Shown here piece by piece: positions 21,478-33,010 of a stretch of 64,000 nt of DNA. The position numbers were made by a program, and so were the translations under genes. Position 1 is the stretch's first letter. Each line of letters opens with the position of its first letter. Where the stretch lies: contig NC_066583.1 of NCBI RefSeq assembly GCF_024323335.1, positions 365,859,877 through 365,923,876 on the forward strand, written 5' to 3'. This DNA comes from Lathyrus oleraceus. Its lineage: Eukaryota > Streptophyta > Magnoliopsida > Fabales > Fabaceae. Below the pieces are notes generated by a model. The model saw only the letters and a program-made list of their open reading frames with translations. It made no database searches and was not told the origin of the DNA.

Positions 21478-22059
21478 CTATAAGTTCTCATACACACAAA
21501 TCCCCAATTTTCCTCTTAAACATTCAAATTGATTGGCATCCAAAGCTTTTGTGAATATGTCAGCTAATTGCCCTTCTGTAGGAACATGCTCCAGTGCTAT
21601 GATCTTCTCTTCCAGAAGTTCTCTGATGAAGTGATGCCTGATGTCAATATGCTTTGTCCTGCTGTGCTGAATAGGATTCTTGGAAATATTTATAGCACTC
21701 AGGTTATCACAGTATAATGTCATGACTTCTTGTGTGACATTGTATTCAGACAATATTTGTTTCATCCAGACCAGTTGAGAACAACTACTTCCCGCTGCTA
21801 TGTACTCAGCTTCAGCAGTGGATAGAGATACACAGTTTTGTTTCTTACTGAACCATGAAATCAGATTGTTCCCTAAGAAGAAGCATCCTCCTGATGTGCT
21901 CTTCCTATCATCAGCACTCCCAGCCCAGTCTGCATCACAGTACCCAGTCAACATAGATCCAGATCCATGAGTGTATAACATCCCATAGTCACTGGTGCCA
22001 TTGACATATTTCAGTATTCTCTTCACTTGGTTTATGTGACTGACTTTTGGTTCAGCTTG
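21478..22059 (-). pseudogene. C1 RNase H
   Basis: Open from 22026 to 21478 after a TAA at 22060-22062. It carries the copia RNase H signature: YCDADWAGSADDRKSTSG, then SLSTAEAEYIA, LYCDNLSAI and the HIDIRHHFIRE motif. It would degrade RNA in the RNA-DNA hybrid during reverse transcription. It is in the same frame as RT, so only the single stop (a Tyr codon turned TAA) separates them. The natural pol stop follows VYENL at 21478. Confidence 0.93.
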
Positions 22060-22890
22060 TTATCTAGCACACACACCAACAGCAAAGGCAATGTCAGGTC
22101 TGCTTGCTGTGAGATATAGCAGACTTCCTATCATGCTTCTGTATAGACTTTGATCTACACTGACACCATTTTCATCTTTGGAGATTTTTACATGTGTAGG
22201 AGAAGGAGTTCTTTTATGGCTTGTATTCTCCATGCCGAACTTCTTCACAATGTTCTTGGCATACTTGCTTTGAGATAAAAAAATAGAGTCTTCCATCTGT
22301 TTGACTTGTAGCCCAAGAAAGTAAGTTAGTTCTCCAACAAGGCTCATTTCAAACTCAGATTTCATTTGTCTAACAAAGTGTTTAACCATCTGTTCTGACA
22401 TTCCACCGAATACTATGTCATCAACATATATTTGTGCCACCATGAGCTTCCCTCCTTCATTCTTCACAAACAGAGTTTTGTCAATACCTCCTTTCCTGTA
22501 TCCATTGTCAGTGAGGAACACTGTGAGCCTCTCATACCAAGCCCTGGGAGCTTGTTTTAACCCATAGAGGGATTTCTTCAATCTGTACACATGTTTCGGA
22601 AGGTTTGGATCTGTGAAACCTTTAGGCTGTTCAACATATACTTCTTCATTTAGGTAGCCATTTAGAAAGGCACTTTTCACATCCATCTGAAACAGTTTGA
22701 ATTTCAGAATACATGCCACTCCAAGCAGTAATCTAATGGACTCAAGGCGAGCTACAGGAGCAAAAGTTTCATCAAAGTCAACCCCTTCAACTTGAGTATA
22801 TCCTTGGGCTACCAATCTAGCTATGTTTTTAGTAACAACCCCTTGTTCATCAGATTTATTCTTGTATACCCATATTTTGTACCTATGACA
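22060..22890 (-). pseudogene. C1 reverse transcriptase
   Basis: Copia RT from 22815: TFAPVARLESIR, FQMDVKSAFLNG with the first catalytic Asp, LKKSLYGLKQAPRAWY, the catalytic IYVDDIVFG box (YVDD at residues 130-133), FLGLQV and SLLYLTASRPDIAFAV. Upstream residues (EALTDEFWINAMQEELGQF) are in another frame at the end of the integrase stretch. A 2-base insertion near 22880 causes that shift. The catalytic core itself is intact. Confidence 0.95.
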
Positions 22891-24149
22891 TTTACTCCTT
22901 CAGGTCTAGGAACCAATTCCCATACTTCATTCCTTTTGAATTGACCTAGTTCTTCTTGCATGGCATTGATCCAGAACTCATCAGTCAAGGCTTCCTTGAT
23001 GTTTCTGGGTTCAATCTTTGACACAAAGCAGCCATGTGAGATAACTTCTCTTGATCTAGTAGTGACTCCTTTATCTGGGTCTCCTATGATAAGGTCTTTG
23101 GGATGATCCTTCTGAATTCTGATAGAGGGTCCTTTGTTGATTTTGTCACCTTCAGGTTCAGCTTGTGGTGGTTCTTCTTCCTTATTCTTATCTGAGGAGT
23201 CAGCTGGAGAATCATTCAGAGATGTCTCGACATCGTCTGTGACATCAGTCTGTTGATCATCAACCACTACATTAATGGATTCCATCAACATATTAGTTCT
23301 GGAATTGAAGACCCTGTAGGCTCTGCTGTTTGTTGAATAGCCCAAAAATATTCCTTCATCACTTTTGGGATTCATCTTCCTTCTTTGCTCACGGTCAGCT
23401 AAGATATAGCATTTGCTACCAAATACATGAAAGTATTTTACTGTAGGTTTTCTTCCTTTCCAGACTTCATAGAGAGTTGTGGGAGTCCCTTTCTTTAATG
23501 TCACTCTGTTGTGGACATAGCAGGCTGTGTTCATGGCTTCAGCCCAAAAATGATAGGGTAGCTTCTTAGCATGAATCATAGCTCTGGCTGATTCTTGCAG
23601 AGTCCTATTTTTTATTTCCACAACACCATTTTGCTGGGGAGTGATGGGAGATGAGAATTCATGACGAATTCCTTCTGAAGAACAAAATTCAGCAAATTTG
23701 CTGTTTTCAAACTCCTTTCCATGATCACTTCTAATTTTGATAACAGGGCTTTCTTTTTCCCTTTGAAGTTTCAGACACAGCTCCTTAAAGACTTCAAACA
23801 CATCAGATTTTTCTCTTATAAAATTGATCCAGGTGTATCTGGAGAAATCATCCACCACCACATATGCATATTTCTTACCACCAAGGCTTTCTACCTGCAT
23901 GGGTACCATTAAGTCCATATGAAGTAGTTCTAGGACTTTGGTAGTTGTGTCATGTCCGAGCTTCTGGTGTGACATCCTTGTTTGTTTTCCAATCTGACAT
24001 TCTCCACAAATTTTACCCTCATCAATTTTTAAGTTGGGAATCCCTCTAACTGCTTCTACTGATATGATTCTCTTCATACCTTTCAGGTGCAGATGACCTA
24101 ACCTTTGATGCCATATCTTCACTTCTTCTTCTTTGGCTAAGGTACACAT
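22891..24149 (-). pseudogene. C1 integrase (with N-terminal RT residues)
   Basis: Residues counted from 24149: zinc-binding H14, H19, C48, C51 (WHQRLGHLH...CGECQ), and core D79, D142 and E178 with D-35-E spacing (HMDL; RSDHGKEF; QQNGVVE). A C-terminal GKKY/FHVFGSKCYI/KMNPKSDEGIFLGYS region follows. It would insert the DNA copy into the genome. An acidic linker then leads into RT. It follows an in-frame TAA at 24150-24152 that cuts it off from protease. Confidence 0.95.
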
Positions 24150-24749
24150 TTAAGAGTATCCAGTTTCTTGAGAGCTCCACATGTAGCAGTTGTCTTTGGA
24201 CCTAACTCCCTTCATGATTACTTTATTTTCTTTGTTAGTAATCAGACATTCAGTTTTTGTGAAGTTTACATTAAGACCTTGATCACATAGTTGACTGATG
24301 CTTATAAGATTAGCAGTCAATCCCTTAACAAGTAGAGCATCATTAAGGTCAGGGACTCCAGGGCAATCCAGCCTACCCATTCCATTGATTTCACCTTTTG
24401 CACCATCATCAAATGTAACATAACTCATGGCATGAGGCTGAAGTTCAGTCAGCAGGTTTTTGTTCCCAGTCATATGTCTGGAGCACCCACTGTCAAAATA
24501 CCAATCTTCTTTGGCTGAGACTCTGAGGGAAGTGTGGGCTGTTAGACTTGCGACCTTTGTCTTAAGAGCCCATTGCTTTCTACTGACAATCTTGTGATGT
24601 TTGGTCCTAGATTGGTGTTGAGACTGAAGAGGACCAGGATAGCCATGAAGCTTATAACAGAAGGGCTTCAGGTGGCCAAATTTTCCACAGTATTGGCATT
24701 TCCATCTTTGATGGTTCCCTTTCTGCTGTTGTGACATCTGATGTGACAT
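24150..24749 (-). pseudogene. C1 second zinc knuckle and aspartic protease
   Basis: Begins with CX2CX4HX4C (C18, C21, H26, C31; CQYCGKFGHLKPFC), then the copia protease WYFDSGCSRHMTG (Asp 86) and a conserved tail (NLISISQLCDQGL, KDNCYMW). Protease would process Gag-Pol. It is separated from upstream gag by a frameshift near 24750-24780. Confidence 0.93.
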
Positions 24750-26140
24750 CTCAGGTTTGTTTTTACCATGGCTGCTCGTAGGTTTGGATTTTGATTTGCA
24801 ACTGCACTCAGCCTTGAATCTTGTCTAGTCTGGAGAATCTTGTCTAGGGTGGCAGATCCATTGTTAAGCATTTTTACATACTTAGTCATCTCATCTAATT
24901 TGGAATTCAAGAATACAGCCTCAGTTTCCAATTTTAAGATGGTTTCCATATACTCTTTCTTCTCATTTTTCAGCTGGGCTATCACTTGCTTCTGTCTTTC
25001 AACCTATCTGCACACTCCTGCTCTTATGTGGCACAACTCTTTGTAGGTAGTTTCCAGCTCTTTAACGGATTTTTCATCATCCATTGACTCTTCCTCAGAC
25101 CCCCATCTTCCTGTTAAAGCATTCACATGATTTGTGGCTTCTTTAGTTTCACTTCCATCAGACCAAGAGGTTGCAAGGCTCCTCTTTTGTTTCCTGAGGT
25201 AGGTCCCACATTCAGTTTTAATATGACCATATCCATTACACTCATAGCACTGAACTTCTTTGGGCTTCACTTCAGACTTTGTGGTCTTACCAAAGCTGTT
25301 GGATTGATTGATGTCAGAAGTGATGTTTTTGACATTGCCCTTAGCTCTTAAGTCTACCTTTTTCATTAGTCTGTTGAATTGTCTTCCCAACATTGCTATC
25401 ACATTTTCCAGGTCTCCATCAATGTCATGACCATCTACCTCATCTTCCTCTTTGGTGTTTGACATATATGTTATGCTCTTGGCCTTCTTTTCCGCTCCAT
25501 CACATATTCCCATCTCAAATGTTTGGAGGGACCCAATTAGCTCATCCACTCTCATATTTGAGATGTCTTGAGATTCTTCTATGGTTGTGACTTTCATAGC
25601 AAATCTCTTGGGGAGTGATCTTAATATTTTTCTTACAAGCTTTTCATCTAACATCTTCTCGCCCAGGGCTCCATAGGCATTGGCAATTTCAAGAATGCTC
25701 ATGTAAAATTCCTGAATATTTTCATCTTCTTTCATTCTTAAGTTTTCAAACTTGGAGGTGAGCAGCTAAAGTCTCGACATCTTTACCCTAGATGTGCCTT
25801 CATGAGTGGTCTTGAGAGTATCCCAAGCCTCTTTGGCTATTTCACAGTTATTTATCAGCCTGAAACTATTCTTGTCCACTCCATTGAAGATGGCATTCAA
25901 AGCTTTAGAATTTCCCAGAGCGAGATCATCCTCCTTCTTGGACCATTGTTCTTCAGGCTTCTTCTCAGTGGTGGCTACTCCTTCTTTAGTAATGACAGGA
26001 TGCACCCAACCTGTTAGCACAGCTTTCCAAGCCTTGTTATCAAGGGATTTTAAAAAAACTACCATTTTAGGTTTCCAATAGTCATAGTTAGAACCATCCA
26101 AAACTTGTGGCCTATGAACAGATCCTCCATCTCTTTCCAT
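24750..26140 (-). pseudogene. C1 gag
   Basis: Starts at Met 26140 (MERDGGSVHRPQVLDGSNYDY), the usual copia gag opening, and is followed by the UBN2-type domain (FKSLDNKAW... KEAWDTLKTTHEG... VKMSRL). A first zinc knuckle CYECNGYGHIKTEC lies at residues 163-176 of the stretch starting at 25735, and a coiled-coil-like segment follows (QVIAQLKNEKKEYMETIL). In-frame stops at 25766 (CAG to TAG) and 25004 break it. The start is 68 bp from the LTR, leaving a very short leader. Confidence 0.93.
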
Positions 26141-26187
26141 TGTACCAGAAAGTATTGCCCCTAGATCTCACCTAGAACCAGAGTAGG

Positions 26188-26205
26188 ATGCCTTCTCTGA
26201 TACCA
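26188..26205 (-). promoter_or_regulatory. C1 primer-binding site (tRNA-iMet type)
   Basis: Minus-strand TGGTATCAGAGAAGG begins 2 nt after the 5' LTR. Its first 11 bases complement the 3' end of plant initiator tRNA-Met. Confidence 0.9.
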
Positions 26206-26207
26206 AT

Positions 26208-27308
26208 TGAAATTCTGGTATCAGATATAAGATGTCGAAGGTAATGTCACGACACTGATATCTGGTTATAAACAATGGATAAACAGAAACAGAATGGTAA
26301 AGCAAATAACACAAGCAATTGTTAACCCAGTTCGGTGCAACTCACCTACGTCTGGGGGCTACCAAGCCAGGAAGGATATCCACTATAATAGAATTAGTTC
26401 AAAGACTATCCGTACACTTCACCAAGTTACAGTCTTTCTCACCTAATCTCTACCTGTGCAATTTCTACCTAAGCACTCTTAGATATGAGAACCCACTCAC
26501 TTCCCTTACAATCACACACCCGTGATTGATAACAGTAATCCCTTGTGAAAAGAAAATACTTTTCAATTACAATATTCTTGATTTTACTTCACAGTTTCAA
26601 TCAAGAAGACACACTCTTGATCTTTCTTCAAAGCTTTGATCAAGAAGACAAATCAGTCCAATTCAATCATCAATGGATGACTTGAATGACCTACAGACAC
26701 AAACCCTAGCTCTCTCTCTAAATTTTGCTCAGTCTTGGTTGTGTGTACAATCGGGTTTTCTAAGTCCCTTTTTATAGAAGTATTGGACACCTTGAAAACC
26801 CTAGATATATTTTCCAATCAAATCTTTAAATATCAGCTCTAAAGATCTCATTGGAAAATAAACAAATCTGGTTGATATCCCTGATAGAATGCGCCAGCTA
26901 GCCATATCTTCAATCAACCAATGATTGCCACTAATTGTGCAATCACAAAACACCAGACATTCATACTGAATGTTCTGTGTACGAGATGTCAAGACATCGG
27001 GTCTGACATCTGGAAAAATCCTGCATAATCCAGTTTCCTTTTATAGCAGGTACAGCCATATCAGTTACCATGACAATGAGTATGTCAACTGAAACAATCC
27101 TGCAGCATATGTCTTCCATTTCAGCTCCAGCAGGTACAACCAATATCAGAAGCCTTGTCAATGTATGGGGCATTCTGAAACAATCCTGCTTGCATATGTT
27201 CTTCATCTTCAGCAGGTACATAGGATATCTCATGTTAAGACATCACACAAGACATCTTGTGAACACTCTTTGTTTTACCAAAATTGCTGCCAACTCTTAG
27301 AATCAACA
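26208..27308 (-). repeat. C1 5' LTR (1101 bp)
   Basis: The same termini as the 3' LTR. It drives transcription leftward into gag. Compared with the 3' LTR it differs at scattered sites, e.g. around 26820 and 27165. Confidence 0.95.
26767..26776 (-). promoter_or_regulatory. C1 5' LTR TATA box
   Basis: Minus-strand TATAAAAAGG, the promoter copy that would transcribe C1. Confidence 0.7.
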
Positions 27309-27313
27309 CAAAT
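27309..27313. repeat. Target-site duplication of C1, right copy (CAAAT)
   Basis: The second CAAAT. O1 spacer sequence between ORF1 and gag resumes here (27314-27519, AT-rich, no gene). Confidence 0.95.
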
Positions 27314-27519
27314 GATGCATGAAATGCAATGCTTGTTTGTTTATTTTTATTTTCAAGGAACTTACTATATCATTTACATATATATATACTTAACAATAAT
27401 TGCAACAATTTGATATGACCATAAAAATCTCTTTTCATTTATATAATTGGAAGGATTATACTGAGTACAACTTCAGAAACCAAAAATAAAAAATACAAGA
27501 GAAAAAGAGACTAGTCATC

Positions 27520-28953
27520 CTAAGGATCCCTAACAACAATGTCAGAAGATCTGGCTGAAGGCGCATACTTCCTTCGAATGCGTCGAATCTCGGTCTCGAA
27601 AGAAGCCTTCATTTGAGTCTTCTCGAGGACCAGCTGATCAACAATCTTCTTCTAAGAGACGGAAGGTTGAGGCATGCTAGCAGATGAAACCTCCGGCTCT
27701 CTCTGTCTTCAAGTAGCTCAATAAGTGCATCTTTGTCCTTAGACTCCAACTGCAATTCTTCATGCTTCTTGCTCAAAGCATGGTAACGCTCTTCCCACAT
27801 GTCCTTCTCTTGGTTCATCTTGGCGAGTGCGTCTTCCAACTCCTCTACATCTTGGTTAGGGAGAGTTAATGGCTCAACCACAACCATAGACATAGGTCTC
27901 TCACAAGGATAGGGCATCTTCAACTCCATTGCTCTCTTCCTCACCCAAAGAGTGTAAGCTACCAAGGCTACACAATTGTGCGAACCAAGCTCGGATCTTC
28001 CTTTCCTATGCACATTATGCCAAGCATGCACAATCTTTTGCTTCAAATATTGGGGATCTTTACCCTCTTGATAGAAAAGACCTTCTAACAAAGTGTTATT
28101 AGGTTTGTCTCTCAAGGGGAACCCAAGTTGACGACGAGCCAAAGTAGGATTGTAGTTAATTCCTCCTTGTGTACCAATGAGAGGCACATTAGAGAATTCA
28201 CCACGACAATCAATAATCTCCAAACTGCTCAAAGACGGATCATACCAAACTATATCATCATTAGTGAGAGACATAAGTCTCTGAGACCACCTTAGACATT
28301 GTTTGTTCTCCACAAAAGCAGGTGTCTGAGGCAAGTTCGAAATAAACCACTTGTACAGAAGATGGATGCAACAGACATCAGTTCCACCACCCTTAGAATT
28401 CCTTAAATGCAAAGAGAAATACATATCACCCAACAAAACCGTCAATGTTAGGGGACAAAGCTAATCCATAGATAAGCAACACAAAGATAGCTTCAAAAGC
28501 GTCCATACTAATGGCTTTAGCAAAGGCAGTAGCTTACTTGATGAGGAAATCAGATGGCAACCCAAATAAACCTCATTTCTTCACCCAATGAGCCTCTATC
28601 TCAGACTTCTTCAAGTGAAGAGCTTCAACAATAAGATTAGATCGGGGAATCTCCTCCAATCCACTAAAAGGCACCCTACTAGAAACAGGTATCCCTAAGA
28701 GATGGGCATACTCCTCCAATGTAGGCACAAGCTTATAATATGGGAAAGTGAAGCAACGGTAGAGAGGATCATAGAACTGTACCAGTACACCCAGAAGTCC
28801 TTCAACCACATCAGCAGACAAGATAGACAATAGCTTCCCGTGACTTTGTTTTTAGTCCAAGGGATCTAATACAAAAGATGCTAGCTTCCTTAACTCTTTC
28901 AAGTCAGGACATCTGAAACTGTACTTCTTAGTGTTCCTTCGTTCACAATCCAT
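27520..28953 (-). pseudogene. O1 ORF1 (Ogre-specific protein of unknown function)
   Basis: Met at 28953 (MDCERRNTKKYSFRCPDLKE) and stop at 27520 give about 478 codons, broken by stops and shifts near 28450-28570 and 28830. Conserved parts are GLLGVLVQFYDPLYRCFTFP, EYAHLLGIPVS, EALHLKKSEIEAHWVKK, LLGDMYFSLHLRNSKGGG, LLYKWFISNLPQTPAF, GGINYNPTLARRQLGFPLRD and a Lys/Glu-rich coiled-coil-like C end (EELEDALAKMNQEKDMW). The same protein occurs in O4 and in the block at 39303. It is the extra ORF upstream of gag that marks Ogre; plant databases annotate similar proteins as domains of unknown function. The last part is frameshifted near 27690. Confidence 0.85.
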
Positions 28954-29796
28954 GGTTTGAAAATATTTGCAAATAATACCTCAGTTCCTTGAAATTTTCG
29001 TGTGATGAATGTTATGATGCGCATGAATGCATGGATGCAACAATCACAGATAAAGGATCACACACAAGGAAACAAAACAAAGGTCTAGGGATGAATCAAG
29101 CCATTGTCAAGATCAATCATCCATTTTGGTGGATTACGGATTTCACCTTATCAACACCCAAGTTCCATTGGTATTAACAAGACTTGATTGGATCAACCAA
29201 GAATCAAGGGTTTGTTGTAAGTCAGGAGCATGGAGTATGGGTAAGAACCATCCCAAAGGAGTGAACTAAGGATAAAAACCTGTAGATCATGTCCTAAAAA
29301 GTTCCCAGAGTCTTAATTCCATCTATCGGATGTTACAAGTTAAGATGACTGACTCATCGACCTATAATATTCTCAAGAGACACTCGTCTGAGTGTAGTAT
29401 CGCGTAATAATTGTTATCAAGTCTACACTTGAATAGTCTCTGCATTACGTCCTAAATAGGCCAAGAAGGGTCAATTTTCTACGGTCCTCAGCTTCTCGGA
29501 CCCAAATTAGAGATATTAATGCCTAACCACAAATACTTGTGTGACATCTCCAAATCCAAAAGGGTCTCCACTGAGCAGATGGATCTCAAGCCAACTTGTT
29601 AAGGACAACTCCACACAAGGCGAACATGACTATACCATCCTCCTATCTTAAGTGCACTCAAGTTTGGGATAGAACTTATCTCACCACTCATAGATCACCA
29701 AGCACAACAAGCAGATTATATCATACAAACAAACATAAATCACATATATACAAATATATACACACAAAAAGTAGGCTAAACCCACTGGAGACTACT
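28954..29796 (-). other. O1 5' untranslated leader
   Basis: Non-coding, between PBS and ORF1, and colinear with 62889-63742 (O4) and 38470-39302 (plus-strand block). It contains AGCTGAGGACCGTAGAA (near 29480-29505) and TTGGGATGGTTCTT, both conserved in the other copies. No gene is seen. Confidence 0.8.
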
Positions 29797-29813
29797 CCCC
29801 AGCAGAGTCGCCA
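29797..29813 (-). promoter_or_regulatory. O1 primer-binding site (tRNA-Arg type)
   Basis: Minus-strand TGGCGACTCTGCTGGGG, 9 nt after the LTR end. The same site is in O4. Ogre elements are known to use tRNA-Arg; TGG pairs with the CCA tail. Confidence 0.85.
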
Positions 29814-32430
29814 CTTAATTTCTGTAGCGGTAAATTCATGATCATCAAGCTACGGATAAGCTAGACATCAATAAAACCAGAGTCGCCACTGCGCTCTTAT
29901 TGTTTCCAAGGAAAAGGGAAAAGTACGAACAAAACCCAAAAGTAAGAAGTTTTCAAATCAAAACTAATAAAATGTCAGAGATTACAGGTAAGGGGGTTGG
30001 TTACACAGAGGAAAGGTGTTGGCACCCAAAGTGTCCTAGGTACTCCAAGGGAGCCCTTTTTGTATGCATATGTATTTTGTACAAAGTGATATTTATAAGC
30101 AAATAGAATGGGGGGATGAGGAAAGAATTCATTAAATATATTTTTTGTGTTTGACAATACCTTCGGACTTGTGCCTATGTACCAACATAAAAATGAGGGA
30201 TCAAAACCTCGTAGTTCGTGGTATAAATTTCAAAGTGGATGCATTGTTTTTAACAAAAATTAAGTTTGAAAGGCACAAAGGCCTAAAAATGGTTTCAATG
30301 AGTTAGTTCTTTTTGGCTTTTTGAATGTTTAGGTTAAGTATAATTAAGTCTATTTACCAGTTTGATTAAGAAAAGAAGTTTGAAAATGCAATGGCATAAG
30401 GCCAAAGTTACTAGTTTGCAAAGTGGTCCAAGTTTAGAATAAAACTAGTTCAAGCAAAGAAGAATTTTTTAAAAGGAGGGAGAGATTTTTAAATTAAATA
30501 AGTGTGGAGGAGATGAAGAGACTAATCCTATGCACAAAATTAGAAGTTAAGAGTTGAAAAGATCTAACCAATGGGTAGCAATCCAACAGACAAGAATGTC
30601 ATATAGAAACCCAAATTCCCTTGGACATTTAGAATCAAGAAACACACAATGCATATTATATCAATCTTGAAGATCAAGGAATCAAAAAAAGATAGCCACA
30701 TCCAAGCTTAGCCACTCCATGATCTTCTTCAAATTAGCCCATGTAGCAGATGAATTCCACATGTCACAGGTTCAAAATAACAGCTTCATAATGATCATGT
30801 TGCAGATGAACTCAAAGGGATCTTCAAAGATGTATTAGATGAAGTTTTAAATTGCAAGCACTTTGTTACATGATAGTTGGCATTGGCCAAGTCCTTTAGC
30901 ATAGGAATGTTGCCTAAATTCTAAGTCCAATTGTCCAAGATCAAGCCAACAGTCCACACAATAGTCTTTTAGGTTTTTTTGTTTCTTATTATGTACATTA
31001 ATGGTCAAAGACCACACAAACAAACAAAATATACACAAACAAGATATATCACACAATATGGTCCAAATGGACAAAGTGAAAAGTCATTAATATAAACAAT
31101 TAGAATGGTACGAATAATGGCAAATGAATAGAACTTAAAAATTAAAGTGCATTAAAATAAAAGACTTGAAATTAAATGTTAGTTGTTAATGAGTTAGAAG
31201 TTAGTAACGTTTTGCTTTTGCTTTTTTTTGTTTTAAGTCATTCTTTGGAGAACACTCAACCCACTTATCACAAGCATGGATCCTTGAGCCAAGACATCTT
31301 CTAAAGGAAGGGAAAAAGGCCAAGTTTCCACATAATACCATGAAAGAGGGGGGACTTACAATCTTACTAACTAGAATGATATGCCTTTTGTATCAAAAAT
31401 TTAGCGCTATGTTAAGCAATCGTAATTGGACTTATGTAGAAGTCACGACTATTTGAGGCCGAGCAATAGAATTTTGGTGTTAATGCATGTTAGAGACATA
31501 GTATAATGGACTATGCTCTTGAAACATACCACACACAAAAAGAATATGCAAAAGAGGTGGTCTAATCTCATTCGTACTTATGTTGATTTTGCAATCAACT
31601 AGCCTTAGGATTTTGAGATGTCATAGGTCAAATGAAATGAATGCATAAAAAAGGGGAATTAGATGAAGAGGGAGGGGAATGGATCATAACTCAAATTGGT
31701 CAAAGGAGGACTTTTACCAAGTTAATATTATTCATTCATTTTGGGAGATAGAATGTACATTCCATCAATCCCCTAAATCCAATGATATTAACCTAGAAAA
31801 GTCAAATCAACCATGAGCAAGGCCCAACAACACAAGTCAAACTTACACAAACCATCACAAGAGGTCAACACAATTATTTGGCACTTACTCAATTTAAAAA
31901 TACTAAAATAATGCATTTAAATTAAATATGGTTTGTCAAATTCCTAAAACCTCATCAAAACACCAAAGAAATGGCCATGAGATTTATCATAGGTCAAACA
32001 ATGTCAAAGGACATTGGAGAAAAAATTTTAGAATTTTTAAAGACTTAAAAGTATTTTAAATAATTTAAAATAATCATAAAATCAATTAAATCATGAAAAA
32101 TATAAATAATGACCAAAAAATAATTTTAATTCAGAATATGAAAGAGGAATTTTTTAAAATTTTTTGGTGAAACTCTCAAATTTTTTGGATCAATATTAAA
32201 ATTAATATGAATTAATGAAAATCAAATGAATTAAAAAAAAATCAAAAAATCAAAAAAACGTGATCCACTTGATCTCCCTCATTAATTAAGGTGGCAAATC
32301 AAGTGGCTGGAAACACGCGTTCCATGGCGGACCTTAGTCACCGCGCCACACGCGTGGTAATCAAAACCAACGCCTAAGATTAAAACATTTCAAATGGAAC
32401 CTGTGGTCTGTAGACGTGTCAACACACCGT

Positions 32431-32446
32431 CGGAGCCAGAGCTCCG
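32431..32446 (-). promoter_or_regulatory. Conserved leader hairpin in O1 LTR
   Basis: CGGAGC-CAGA-GCTCCG forms a perfect 6-bp stem, followed by TCTTCTCCGG. The equivalent place in LTR B (10547-10560), O3 (42345-42362) and LTR A (13111-13132) also folds, with different stem sequences. Confidence 0.55.
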
Positions 32447-33002
32447 GTCTTCTTCTCCGGTGGACCTCACCGGACTGGTCCACCCTCAACCATCACCAAA
32501 ATAAAAAAGGAGGACATGATGTGAAAGAAAAAATGGCGTAGAGCACGAATCTGACCTCAATTTCAACTAACTCTAAATATATAAAAAGATATGAGGAATT
32601 GAATTTTGAGGTGTGACAACTGAGTTGCTTCGATTTGACCTCAATGCAACTCAATCTTCTTTCCTACATTGGTAGGACTTCAGATAACCAAAGATCCAAG
32701 AGAATTGATGAGGATTGAGTGAGAATCGAAGAGATGAAGTTTTCTGAAATTTACCTTCAATACTGTGCAGAAATGGATCTTGCTTGCTTCAACCTTGATC
32801 TGATCACACTTGAGAAGCATGCAAGAGAGGTTTGGCAATGGTACAAAGCTTTGGATCCTGGAGTTTCTGAATCTCCAAACAGTGAGATTCAAACTCAATT
32901 TTCAAGTTGAAAATTCTTAGGTTTTCCTTTGAATGGTGAGGGTTTCAATTGGGGGGCAAAGCTGGCGCGCAAGGTGTTTTTGAATTGAGCTCCAAGGGCC
33001 TG

Positions 33003-33010
33003 TATTTATA
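33003..33010 (-). promoter_or_regulatory. O1 LTR TATA box
   Basis: Minus-strand TATAAATA in GCTATAAATACAG, about 1.45 kb into the LTR. Confidence 0.7.

Larger units (their letters stand above)
19765..27308 (-). mobile_element. C1: Ty1/copia retrotransposon, Sirevirus-like, complete but inactive
   Basis: 7544 bp with two 1.1-kb LTRs, TG...CA ends, a 5-bp duplication, a tRNA-iMet PBS, PPT and the copia domain order gag-PR-IN-RT-RH on the minus strand. Two zinc knuckles in gag and repeated AGGGGGAG tracts before the 3' LTR fit Sireviruses; no envelope-like ORF is present. Four in-frame stops (in gag twice, after PR, and after RT) and at least two frameshifts inactivate it. About 30 differences between the LTRs, mostly transitions, make it clearly older than O2. 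Confidence 0.95.
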
